NCBI RefSeq assembly: GCF_914767665.1
Contig: NC_059508.1
Location: 1,612,001-1,676,000 of the forward strand
Origin: Harmonia axyridis
Taxonomy: Eukaryota > Arthropoda > Insecta > Coleoptera > Coccinellidae
Length of the DNA: 64,000 bases
Direction: 5' to 3'
Part shown: positions 31,680 to 44,100 of the stretch, piece after piece
Layout of the letters: every line of letters begins with the position of its first letter
How positions within the stretch are numbered: the stretch's first letter is position 1
Notes under the pieces: generated by a model
Databases searched by the model: none
Seen by the model: only the letters and a program-made list of their open reading frames with translations
What the model was told of the DNA's origin: nothing
Translations under genes and position numbers: made by a program

Positions 31680-34600
31680 ATGACCAGACTGCTTATATAT
31701 TGTGCATTGTTAGCTATCATCAGGTTTTCAACAGGGAGAGAAAGTAAGAACTTTTAATATAATAAAAAAAATAGTTATTTAAACTTTGTAATTAATAACA
31801 AATGGAGGTTTCTGATGTTGAACATGTTTTGTGAATTTTTATCTGGAGTTGATTCAGTTTAGCATGATGACTAATTTGAGTCATTTTTTATTTCATCTCA
31901 GCAATTACTGATAATCTATCCAAATAAGATAGCAGCTCCAATGTTTTAAAAACAGATGGAGATAAAGAATCATGTTTTTAAATATAAATTACTGATAAGT
32001 TCTAGGTATTTATATCCTTGACCTTAAGACAATATGACTGACTCTTGAATGCAAATTATATATTGAATTAAATGAAGTAAATAATCGAAGAATATATTTC
32101 TTTAGTATTGAATTTATTTACAGAAAACATTATCAGAAGATAATCAATATTTCTTGAGCCAATATTTAAAGTTAATTTCACAAGTGCAAAAAAATTACAT
32201 TAATTTGCCAAATAAAAAAAAGTTAATTTAACGACAGAATGTGTAAACATAATTAAGTATGCATTTCACCCTAACAGGCGCAGTAACCCAATATGAATAA
32301 TAAATTGATATATTGTCTCCTCTCAACAAATCCTTTTTGTCATTCTGACTAATAAATTATTATGCATGGTGTGGTATTGATAATTTTTGCCGCTTTATTA
32401 ATTAGGCATCTAATCTTGATTGGATTCCAATAGTCTACACCCTTCGAATAAATTTATTAACTTGATTTCTTTTTTTTTTTTCTTCAATTTTTAGTGAATA
32501 AGATGTTTATTCTGTGGAAATTATTGTATAATATGAAAAATATATGCACACATACACAATTTGATATTGATTGATCTTTTCTGGGACTACTTAGGCAGAA
32601 AGATTTCCAAAAAATTTCTCACCTATTATCATATGAACAAATTACTTTTCAGTACCTTCTCCTCCATATATTATAAAACAGCCTCCTACTGATGAAGTGA
32701 TGTTCCATGTGGAAAAAGATGGTGAAAATGACAAACCTTTCTACATTGAATGTGAAGCTACTGGTGAACCAGCACCAACGTAAGTGTTACATATGAACAG
32801 CCTTTACAATTTCTGAATTGTTTTAATCATACTGAACATAATTGCTTCTTATTATTCAAGAAATATTAGAAGACAGCTTCAGATGTAGATGCGGATTTTG
32901 TATTATAAGTGAATATTTGATCGTATATGTTCCTTTCAGCTATTCATGGGTAAAAAACGGCAAGCCTTTTGAATGGCAAGCTTATGATGACAGAATTTCT
33001 CAACAGCCTGGTAGAGGTACACTTTCTATCGCTAAGCCTCAAGATGTAGATCTTGGACAATATCAATGCTTTGCTAAAAACGAATATGGAATTGCTACTT
33101 CAAATTCAGTGTTTATGCGTAAAGCTGAATTGAATTCTTTCAAAGTACAAGCTCCTGTATCTCTTAGTGGAGAAGAAGGCAAACCATTCAAACTAGAATG
33201 TCACCCACCTGACGGTTGGCCCAAACCAGTTGTGCATTGGATTATCCTTTACACCAATGGAGGTTTCAAAACCATCAATAGTTCTAGAATGACCTTGGAT
33301 CCAGAGGGTAACCTTTGGTTTTCAAATTTGACTAAACAGGACAGTACTGATAATTTTATGTATGCTTGTGCTGCAACTTCACCAACCAAATTCGAATATA
33401 AATATGGTAATAGGGTGCTTCTCAACATTATATCCTCAACAGCTTCAGCAGCTCTTAATAAGCACGAGCCTGTACTGCAATATGTTACAAAAAAACAAGA
33501 AGTTGCACTGAGAGGAAAAAGAGCAGAACTGTTTTGCATATTTGGTGGGACGTAAGTTGATAATTACATTTTTTTAAATATTATTAATTAACATTATTAC
33601 TTTTCCCTTATTTTGATTGGATTTTTCTTCTAGACCACTACCACAAACAGTGTGGAGGAAAAACGGTAATCTCCTGCAATCTTCAGAGAGAATAACACAA
33701 GGAAATTATGGAAAATCTCTTATAATAAATATTGTTGACTTTGATGATGCTGGTGCTTACACTTGTGAAGTCAGTAATGGTGTTGGAGAGGCAAAGTCTT
33801 ACTCAATAAATCTGCAAGTTATTTGTAAGTGAATTATTATTATATTTTATAAGAACAGTTTTTTCTGACATGTTTTATCAATAATACTGAAAAAAAATTC
33901 TAGCTGCTCCTTACTTCACCTATGAACCTGAAAGGGTGAACGCAGCTGAAGGTGAAACTGTTGAGTTTAGATGTGAGGCTTCTGGTTCTCCTGAGCCTGA
34001 AATCAAGTGGATTTATAATGGAAAACCTTTGGAACTTGCACCGTCAAATCCTAGGAGAAGTGTCTCCACCAATAAGATCATTATATCTAACTTGGAAAAG
34101 AAAGATACTGCTAATTATGGTTGTAACGCTACTAACTCTTTAGGTTATGTGTACAAGGACGTTTATGTGAACGTTTTAGGTATGTTCTTTAGTAATTGAA
34201 GATTGGATTCACTTTATAATATTCTTTTTTATAGCCTTGGCACCTGAAATAACTGAAGCTCCGACCAACATGCAAGCGGTGAATGATCAAACCATCAACA
34301 TAACTTGTAGGGTATTGGGTGCTCCCAAGCCCATTATCAAGTGGATTCACAATGGCAAAGAACTGACAGGAGGACGGTATGCCACTCATGAAAACGGAAA
34401 TTTACAAATATCCCGCTTGCAATTTGATGATAAAGGAGATTATACTTGTTTTGCAGAAAATAAATTTGGAAATGCTAGTGCAAGTGCAAAACTTGATATA
34501 AAGGGTAACATGACAATTTGTTAATATGAATTCATATATGAATGAATAAATCTATTTTTATTTATTATTATTATTTTTTGTAAGAATATTTGGTGGTCAT

Positions 34601-37600
34601 GAATTATAAGTGTCGACCAAGAATGAATATCCTTAAAATGCTTTGCTTGCATGCTTTTTGCTGTGAAGAGTTTTTAAGGCTCTTAACACCAACATAATCA
34701 CAATAACCCTAACGAAATGGTTAATTTTCAAGATGATCATAGAAACTCTTGAACAGTTGAAGTATCTTCATATGAATGGTTTATTAATTTGACTTTGATT
34801 TTCCAGAACACACCTACATAAGTGATGGTCCAGAAGATTATGAAGTAGAAGCAGGAACTTCTGCTACATTCAGGTGTAATGCTGTAGCTGATAATTCACT
34901 CAATTTGGAAATTATTTGGCTGAAGAACGACGAACCTATTGATTTCGACGGAGAAGCCAGATTTGTTAAATCCTCCGATTATTCTTTGACAATCACGAAA
35001 ACGATCGAACTTGATTCTGGAACTTACACTTGCTTAGCTAAAACTGAACTCGATGAAACCTCTGCTAAAGCTCAATTAACCGTTCAAGGTATATATTCTT
35101 TTCAAACTTCAAATAGCTAAAAACGTAAAAAAAAATTTACTTGGGTGGACTGCACCATCTTTTAAACATTTTTTGTTTCTTATACCAAGTTTGTCTATTT
35201 CAGCTGTACCAAACCCTCCTGAATTGAGAAACTTGAAATGTAATGCTAAAGATGCAACCATAGATTGGATATCGATGGGTGATAATCGTACACCAATCCT
35301 CCATTATATTATTCAGTTCAATACTAGTTTTACCCCGGATACTTGGGAAGATATATTCGATGAAGTTCCAGCAGCTGAAATGAGTTATAATGTATGTTAT
35401 AAGTATAGCAATTTTTGCTTGATTTTTTTAATATTTTCTCCCTCTAGGTTCCTTTGAGTCCTTGGGCTAATTATACATTCCGAGTGATTGCACAGAATAA
35501 AATTGGTAAATCGCAACCATCTTCTCATTCGGATGTATGTTCAACACCCCCTGAGGTACCCCACAAAAATCCAGACAATGTGAAAGGAGAAGGTGACAGA
35601 CCAAACAATTTGGTCATTACATGGACTGTAAGTTTGGTTTATCACTGTCTAATACTGTATTGTTATTCTATTCCCCTTTGTAGAGAATGCCAGAAATTGA
35701 GCATAATGCACCTAAGTTCCAGTATAAAGTATCCTGGAAGAGAGATATCCCAGGTCAGAATTACACTGTAATAGATGTCTATGATTGGAAGCAAGATAGA
35801 TACGTCGTAGACAACCAGCCTTCGTTCCAGAGATACAAGATCAAGGTAATTGCAATGAACGAGCTTGGAGAAGCTGATGTATCACCTAGAGAGGTCATTG
35901 GGTATTCTGGGGAGAGTGAACCAGAACAAGCACCAACAAACTTCACTGTGTTGCAAGTAGAAGGTCCAACTACAGCCTTATTGAGCTGGAATCCTGTAGA
36001 TGCTGAATCAGTGCATGGACATTTCAAAGGATACAAAATCAAGACTTGGAGTGATGCCTCTCCAATCAAAAACGAGATTCAGGTACAAGGAGATGCTGTT
36101 AGGGCTCTGATAACAAATTTCGTCCCCTTTACTCAAAATTACGCTTGTGTCTATGTGTACAATGGTAAATACAATGGACCACCCAGTGCCACTTTGAGAT
36201 TTAAAACACCAGAAGGTGTACCCGGACAAATGGACACTTTGGAAGCATATCCTCTGGGATCATCTGCTTTTCTACTTCGTTGGGAAAAGCCTCAAAGACC
36301 AAATGGGATATTGACTGGATATAATATCTATTATGCAGAAATCCTAGCAAATATGACAATAGATCGGCCCACTCCAAGATTACCAAAGATTAAACCTGAA
36401 GAAAAAAGAGCAAAGTTAGCTGGTTTAAAATCAGGAACCAAATATAGGATTTATATTAGTGCTAGCACTGCAGTTGGCGAATCTGATAAACTCTACATTG
36501 AACGTAAAACAAAACCTTCCGGCTCTTATGAACCTGCAAAACCTAATTTTGAATGGGAAGCTATTAAAGACGGACTTACTTCCTCTGTTAAAGTACGTTG
36601 GCTCCCCAGTGAGTACGGCAACCCAGGAACTCATTTTTACGTCAAATACAAGAAGAAGGGTGAAACCACTTACAGGCAAACTCCTCCAGAGTTGACTGAC
36701 GATTTTCAGATTGTAGCAGGTTAGTATTTTCACATTGTATAGAATATGATGGTCCTAGATGGGATCCATGGGGTACTCCTAAATTCTACCAAATTTGTTT
36801 CTATTTATCAGGATTGGATAGTGGAGAAGTTTATGAATTTGTTGTGGTTTCTGTTGATGGAAACTATAACATACCTAGTGATGTACAGGAAGTAAACACT
36901 TACGATGCTAATGGCATTGTAATAGTTCCAAAAGAGAATGTTGCGACTGCTGGTTGGTTCATTGGTATGATGTTGGCCATCACTTTCCTTCTGATTTTGT
37001 TCATCATTGTTTGCATTATCAAGAGGAACAGAGGTGGAAAATATGCTGTACATGAAAGGGAACAAGCTAATGGAAGGCACGATTATCCAGACGAAGGTGG
37101 TTTCCACGAATATTCACAACCGTAAGTGAAACAACATTTTCTGTCAATATCTAAGAGCCAGATTTATGTGTGATTTTTAGGCTTGACAATAAATCTCATG
37201 GTAGAGCTTCGATGAGTAGTGAACCCAAAGTAGGACCAGAAAGTGATACAGATTCGATGGCAGAGTATGGAGATGGTGATACTGGTAGGATTTTATGTCT
37301 TTTCCCCGTTTATTGTTTATTTTCAAGGATCACTTATTTATTTTTCATCATTATTTAGTATTTTTTATTTAGTTGTTTTTCATCAATATTTTTTTATTTT
37401 GTTTATATAGAAGGTATGAATGAAGATGGTTCATTCATAGGCCAATATGGCCGAAAACGAGGCCAAGGGGAGACTTCATCACAAGGTTTTGCCACCCTAG
37501 TTTAACCTGTAAGATTATGATTTTCTTTTACTCACCTTTGGTTAGTACCATTTTTTTTTTATTATTAACTGTGTTGCTTTTTTTTTTAACTGAGTTCCCT

Positions 37601-37872
37601 AAGGAAAGATTGGATGGTTGAAAATCTGTGATATTAGTGATAAGAACTAAAAAAATATTGTTGCAGTTTAATAATTCCTGCTTCTATCAAAATTTTGGTG
37701 GTGTCAAATCTGATGAATAGGGATGATGATTTTTTGATTGTTGTATTTTACAGGTCGTTTCACAGAAGATGGTTCTTTCATTGGTCAGTATGTACCGAGC
37801 AACATGAAACATTTAGGTTCTAACACAGGTTCTGCAGGCCAGATTAAAAACTCCATGGCTACATATGTTTAA
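31680..37872 (+). CDS. Nrg: Neuroglian, L1-type cell adhesion molecule, two C-terminal isoforms
   Basis: Coding exons: 31680-31743, 32653-32779, 32940-33551, 33634-33824, 33904-34179, 34235-34504, 34807-35088, 35204-35391, 35448-35627, 35684-36719, 36812-37121 and 37181-37284, then either 37411-37505 (1244 aa) or 37754-37872 (1252 aa). The signal peptide is MTRLLIYCALLAIIRFSTG. Six Ig domains follow (each with Cys...Trp...DxGxYxC), then five fibronectin III domains, a membrane helix (GWFIGMMLAITFLLILFIIV) and a cytoplasmic tail with the FERM-binding KYAVHEREQANG block. Both terminal exons carry the ankyrin-binding FIGQY. This is homophilic adhesion for axon guidance, synapses and septate junctions. 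Length and tail match Drosophila Nrg167/Nrg180. Confidence 0.97.
37411..37505 (+). CDS. Nrg: Neuroglian alternative terminal exon A (Nrg167-like)
   Basis: It encodes EGMNEDGSFIGQYGRKRG and a short tail ending FATLV, then TAA. It joins the common exon ending at 37284 in phase (G + AA). In Drosophila the corresponding non-neuronal form ends soon after FIGQYGRK; here the tail is some 14 residues longer. A donor-like CCT-GTAAGA follows the stop at 37509, so it could also be used as a cassette exon spliced on to exon B. Confidence 0.9.
37506..37753 (+). promoter_or_regulatory. U-rich spacer between the neuroglian terminal exons, candidate ELAV target
   Basis: Two uninterrupted T runs of about 10-11 bases lie at 37551-37560 and about 37578-37587, with further T-rich runs nearby, between the stop of exon A and the acceptor of exon B (ttttacag). 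In Drosophila, ELAV binds U-rich RNA in the equivalent spacer to promote the neuronal Nrg180 exon. The position and composition are seen here; the function is by analogy. Confidence 0.5.
37754..37872 (+). CDS. Nrg: Neuroglian alternative terminal exon B (Nrg180-like, neuronal)
   Basis: It encodes GRFTEDGSFIGQYVPS and ends ...NSMATYV, then TAA. The FIGQY ankyrin-binding motif and the C-terminal ATYV match the neuronal Drosophila isoform, but the spacer between them is only about 20 residues, far shorter than the long Ala/Gly-rich one in the fly. It joins 37284 in phase (G + GT). Confidence 0.9.
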
Positions 37873-40800
37873 GATGTTGAAACTATAAAAAGTATTTGAA
37901 AAAAATCAAAATACTGCTAATAGGCAAACTAAGAGACAACTTCAGTAATATTGCGATATTTGTTTTATAAAAGTGATCTTTTTTTTAATATTAAAGAATA
38001 TCATTTCGTCCATATTAGATGTAAATAGCGCGTATGTTGATTTGAATTGAAATTAACACTTAGTAATTTATTTTTGTTATGATTTTACATGCTTTAAAAG
38101 ATTCTCTCTATACTATATTTAGCATTAAGTATTCTGAAACGAATTAAATGAATCAAATAGGATCTACGGTGCAGATTACAACATTTGCGACATAACTTCC
38201 TTGTTGATGTGGTGTAAACCTAATGCTTGAAAATTTTACAATTTCATAATATTATTCAAAGACAATTTCTTGAATATCGTGATTTATCTCAAGAGTATGT
38301 TGATTATCTGAATTCCCATAAATACGGAATATATGTACAAGAATAATCAAATTTTTTCAATGCATTATGCGAATGGGAGGTTGTATTTTTGAAGTTTAAT
38401 GATACGTTTTTGATTTTGATATTATATAGTGTTATATTTTGAATCCTGAGTAGCTATTTCCCTTGCTCTATTGCAATCTCTAAATGTAAGGCTAAATTTC
38501 ATTTCAATTGAAAACATTCTTATAAATATGTTGACACTGCCTATTTGAAAGTAATATATCATTTTTATGTGATTAGACTAGATTTGAATTTATACAGATA
38601 TTTCACTCTACTATATCACATACCCATAATATCTGACTATTTTATGAAAATAACTAGGATATTTTAGAAAATTTTTGTTGATTACACATATATGACTGGA
38701 TTTTCAGGAAACATTGCAAGATATGATCTTGAAAGTATTACCTAATCCTGTAGTTGAAATCTGTCTTAGTTAATTTCTTGGGTAACTAATCACCCATTTG
38801 TATTTCATATTTTGACCTCTTGTATATTTTATAATATGTTGTTGACAGCTTACGAAGACTGATCAGGACAAAAATTCTTAAGACATTAAAATCATTGAAA
38901 ATTTTTTGTTTTTTCAATTCTATGTAATTTTTTTGGGGGGTGTAAAGCAAGCGTCAATTGGCTTTTTGTATAAGGATGAGGTGCTAGTATAGTAGGTATA
39001 TTAATTTGTTGTCTGTTTGTTGCTTGTTATATTTATTAATTACCTACTAGGTATCGGAGATGCAATGAACCGACTTGTATGATTTGATTGTCAGCAAATT
39101 GCCATTACGACAGCTTTTGTAGCTAAGATTACCTTACCTACTTTTAGCTTATTATTTCTCTTCAGGATTTTTGTATTGGGCAGCTATATATATTCAAATA
39201 TTTTTTTGGCTCATTTTCGTTGCATTTCTGTATTATCATTTCACTTAGGGTAGTGACAATTTTGTCCACTTTGATATTTTGGTTTAGCTTGATATTTATA
39301 TATGTCCACTAGTGAACATGTCTTGGAAAAAGGGTAAAATACTGTGTTGGTTATTAATATGAATATGTTTGCATGGTATGTTTATGTGTGGACAAGGAGA
39401 TTTCCTTTTTCAAAAGTCCTTACTCCTGGCGAACTCTGAAGTGAAAACCTCAAGTTTTCTGATGCACAAATTTATAATATGGTATAGTCGGATTCACAAA
39501 TGGAGTAATGACTTTTTAACATCACTGTATATTATGTTCATCCTGCGATCATACTGACATATTTATACATATATATATATATTCTTTGGCAGTTTAAATT
39601 GCACTGTTGGATATTTGGTAAGATGTTTGACATATATTTTAATATTGATTGCAGCATAAAATGCTTTATTGCTCTTTACATCTAAACTATTTTTTTATTC
39701 TTGTAAAAATAGTATAATAATTTTTGTTTCATCTTATCAAGTTGTCGTGCATATTGTATAAATCAGAATGTGAAAAAAGCTTCTCAATTTCTATAAGCTG
39801 TATATTTTGGTAAACATATATTACAATGTTTGTACCACATTACCAGTTTCATGTGAATGCCTTTTGCTGTTATGTTTATTTTTTTACATAAACCTTTATT
39901 TCATCAGAAATGTCGTACTTTTTGCACTAAATAAAATTTATAAAAATTAATCATTCTTTTTCTCAATATATTAGCATAATTAGTTATTATGATCTGAAAT
40001 ATTCCATCCATATTTTATTAGCAGATCATCCAAATATTTTTTGTATTTGTGTAGTATTATTTAATATTTATGATATAAGTTTTATCAAATAGAGCTGGAT
40101 CCAGAGGGGTGCTTTGAAAATCGCATGACTTACCAAATGATATTCAGAACGAATCAAAGATGTACCATATTTTTCTATTTTTTAATTCAGAATTCTGTAG
40201 AATATTTACGAAATATATTATATACGAATGAGTCCAAATCATGGATCAATAATATTAAGCAGAATATTAGATATGCGTTGTCGTTCAAATTAATCAAGAT
40301 AAAAACGAACTTTATAGAATGCCGGATTTCAAAAATTGCTCAGTGTAATTTTCTTCCTAACATACATAATTTCTATATTCGTCTTTTCGTTAGTATTATA
40401 TTAATTCGTGGTTTTGTATGATGAAAACTGACGGATGCAGAATTCAAACACTTACAATACCTACGTTAATTTATTAATTTGAAGTAGATGCACTACCTGG
40501 AGATGTGTTCTCCAAAAACAGAACCGTTAAAGAAATATACTGAATTTATATTTTCAGTTTTTATTTATAAATAAGGGTATAAGTTTAGATATATAAAATT
40601 ATAATGAATTTTATTCAGTATTATCATTTTCTATTTATTGAGTGCTTAATATTACATCTAAAACTAATCGTGCTCATTCATTATTAGTAAATCACGTGAT
40701 GGTGCAATATAACAAAACGATTGACGATATCCCAGTAGAAATATATCAACAATAAAAAGCTGAAAGTTGAAGAAATCATGGAATTGAAATATTATTGATA

Positions 40801-41144
40801 ACAATGTTTGAGAAATATAATTATTGTGATTCGCAAAGCTAAACTACTGTAATTATAATCACGATATTGTAAGTAGGTATCGAAATAGATGATGAATGTG
40901 GCACAAAATGTTATCCAATGGATATTTTTTCATTTTATGAAGCTGCTACTCACATCAAAATGAATAGTAGTTCCTAAACTACAAAATCAAGACTAATGGA
41001 TTGAGAAGTATATCTACATATAAATAAGTTAATAATTTATGAATAGAAATGTTTCATGTAATCGGCGAAAAACATTTTTAATTAAATAATGCATTATGCA
41101 TCCATGAAAAAAGTGCAAGTTATCGATTTATCCATGTGATCACA
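37873..41144. other. Neuroglian 3' UTR region and intergenic DNA
   Basis: No coding exon was found. Very AT-rich sequence with many ATTTA/TTTTT runs fits a long neuronal 3' UTR. One possible poly(A) signal, aataaaattt, is near 39929. There is an (at)n run at about 39566-39582. The right part holds the 3' end of the minus-strand gene that stops at 41145. Confidence 0.5.
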
Positions 41145-44100
41145 TTAAAGTGCGATTTTTAAAAAATTGCACCAGTTTAAGGTTCTGCAAAGTAATAAAA
41201 CACCCAGTAGAGCCATAATCCCTGGGAATTTTGATAATGTGGTAGCTCCTGTAAAAAAAAAAACAATTCCAATGAACATTACAAGTTCAGCTGTTAAATT
41301 GTTCAGAAAAAATACCAATATTTAGATCCTCAATTTCATAAGAAGTGAAGTGAAAACAACAATTTTTCGATCTTTACAAAAGTTTATCTTTATGAAACAA
41401 TGTTTTTTCGAAGTTGATTTTTTCGAAAAAAGTCTTTGAATTACTTAGTAGGCCATCTTATGATTTTTTCAATTTGTTTTTTACCTGAACATTGAAATCC
41501 CAACTCTACAAAACCTTCTTGGCAAGTACAGATTTTATCACCATTTGGGTCTGTTTTGTTCTGTTTGTCCTTTTGTTGTAAACAATCAGCATTATCCACA
41601 CAATCCGTGTCTGTTGTACATAAGTGTCGAGGACCTATAAAATTTATATTTAATTATATTTTAGTGCAACAAAATGCAACAATAAAATAGAGAACATCAA
41701 ATCTTAATATTGCAAATATCAAAAATTCAGTAGTAAGTCTAAGACGCCCTCTCACAATATGGTGAAGAGGTGACTCTGCTGCAACGCGGCGACCCACATA
41801 AACCAGCCGGGACCGTAGTAGAGTGTGACGCGACGCCCATAACGCCACCTCCCGGGCAGACAGAGTCACTATACAATTTATTATATTTTATTATTTAGTG
41901 GTCCTCAAGAGATTACCAACTCAAATTGTATAGGTTATTCTAGTCAAGATGGAATAAAGAAAGCAGTATCAAAAACATTTCGATGAATTAATTATAGAAG
42001 TGAGAACGAAAAAATACTGTCCTTAAAAACGAAAATAAATCCTTGTTTCCATGGTAATTGAACGCATTTATACCGTTTAAATCATGAATAACTATAATTT
42101 AATTCTGAAGTATGCAGGTAATTTTTTAGCAATATATTTCTTTTCCAATGTGAATTTTATTCCTTACAAATGAATTCACACTAACATAACTCTTAATGTC
42201 CTCAGAAATGATTATATTGAATTAAATTCCAATGAATGTTCCTTATGGGAATCTATAGCATGTTAATTCAATCGTAAAATTGTATCAGGTAGAATGAAAA
42301 AGAACATAAATTTTCAGTTGACGCATATATAGCTGTAAATAATCTATAAATTTGCATGCATTTCTCCCTTTAATAGACCTAAATTATTTCCTATGTGTTG
42401 CGAATATAGCAGGGGATTTCCTTCAACAACCGAATAGCGGTGTAACGTATTTAAAATTCTGTAATGGGATGAATTAAAAGTCCATTTTTCATCTTAGTCA
42501 CAGTGGTGAACGCAACTGAATTTTCTTTGAATGGAATGCGTACCTATTTTAATCTATGAGAAAATGGAAGATCGAGTTCGTTTCTGTCTTTTATATAGTG
42601 TTTAACAATTTCACAAACGATGCGTAATGATTATTAGATATGATTTTTTTAAGTATTTATAGAATGTGGTTTCGAAATGATACGTATAGGAGGCAATTTG
42701 AAGGAAAAACCTTCAATAGTTCGGAAATAAATAAGTACATATCTACTTCTATGTCCGATAGCTGAGTATACTTAATTTGAGAGAAAAGAGCACTATACAG
42801 GGTGAATCAATTGTGCTCGGTCGTTCGATAATTCTTGTAAATTTTGGGCTAGGATTTTGAGTCAGCACTCAGCGCGTAAGCTCAAATTATCATTGACTCT
42901 AAATTTTTGACGAAACCACCTGTTTTTCGAATGAGAATGCCCAATTTTTATATCATACCTACTCATAATCTCCATGAAATTCTGATTTCGAAATAGGTAC
43001 CCTCTTGCCCACTTGTCATCGTTTATCTGTGGTACTTTTCGACGTAGGCCACTTTTTTCGAAAACTGTCATGATTTTAATGGTACAAACTGAAAATCATA
43101 TATCGAGAACCGTTCGAAATAATAAATTCTAAGATTAATTTTTGATTGACTTCCTGAAAAGTTTTCAAGTCTCCTGCAAATTTACGGATCACTCTACAGG
43201 TGGTCCGAAAGACACTGTAATTTGAAAAAGATGACCTTTAAAAAATGTCAATAAGTCCATTTCTTCAAATGACATTCCCTTAATTTTTTTGCCTATCAGA
43301 TAGCCTAGTGAGTATAGTCTTCATTTTTTGTCAGACATGTTGTGCCTGAAATGAATAATTTAACTTTCAAAATGCTTCGCATTTCATATTTTGTAATAGG
43401 GCTGGCTGTATATCTTTCATGCATACAATTTCAGAGAGATAAAAAAATACTCAATTCTACTCAATTATATTAGTAATATCAATTAAAGATAAGCCGAATC
43501 AAAGAAATTCTCAAAATATTCGGAAACTCGTGAAAAAAACAGGAACATAGTCTGAATTCTTGTGAGGAGTTCGAAATGACTGCATATTTTCAGCTGAAAA
43601 AGTCTCATCAATATTTATCGCTCATATGATGTTTTCATTAATTTCAATATGATTGAAATGAGGAGCAGTTTAATTTGAAAAAAAGTTTGCAGACATCTGA
43701 GCAGATCATATGAGAGATACCTACATATTTTTCAGCTGAAAATCTTCTTTTACATGTATCACTTTTGAAAGCGTCTACTTTGACGAAAAAAGTAGAAATT
43801 TTAAGAAAAACTATGTTGTTACTGCATGAGAGCCCGAGTGAAGTGTTAGTTGCATATGCTATGAAAACATCACTTAAAAGTTGTTTCGAATTTGTTCAAA
43901 TCTTTCTGATAGATTGAGTAATGTGCTCCTTTAAATGGATTGCCGGAATTGAATATACTTACCTATCAGTTTTCATTAATGAGAACTACCTACATAAAGT
44001 ATGAGAATAAATGCTGATTTAAATTTGAATTATCTTGCAAATACGGGGGGTACTATTTATGTATTGAGAATTGGCAACATCTGATATTGCCAGGTGAAAT

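Noticed and set aside
32842..32939. Apparent N-terminal extension of the neuroglian exon at 32940
   Set aside because: It is intron; the tcctttcag acceptor at 32939 joins exon 32653-32779 in phase (T-Y-S-W).
41654..41869. 71-codon minus-strand frame over the GC-rich island
   Set aside because: Arg/Leu-rich frame expected from GC-rich repeat DNA; no domain.
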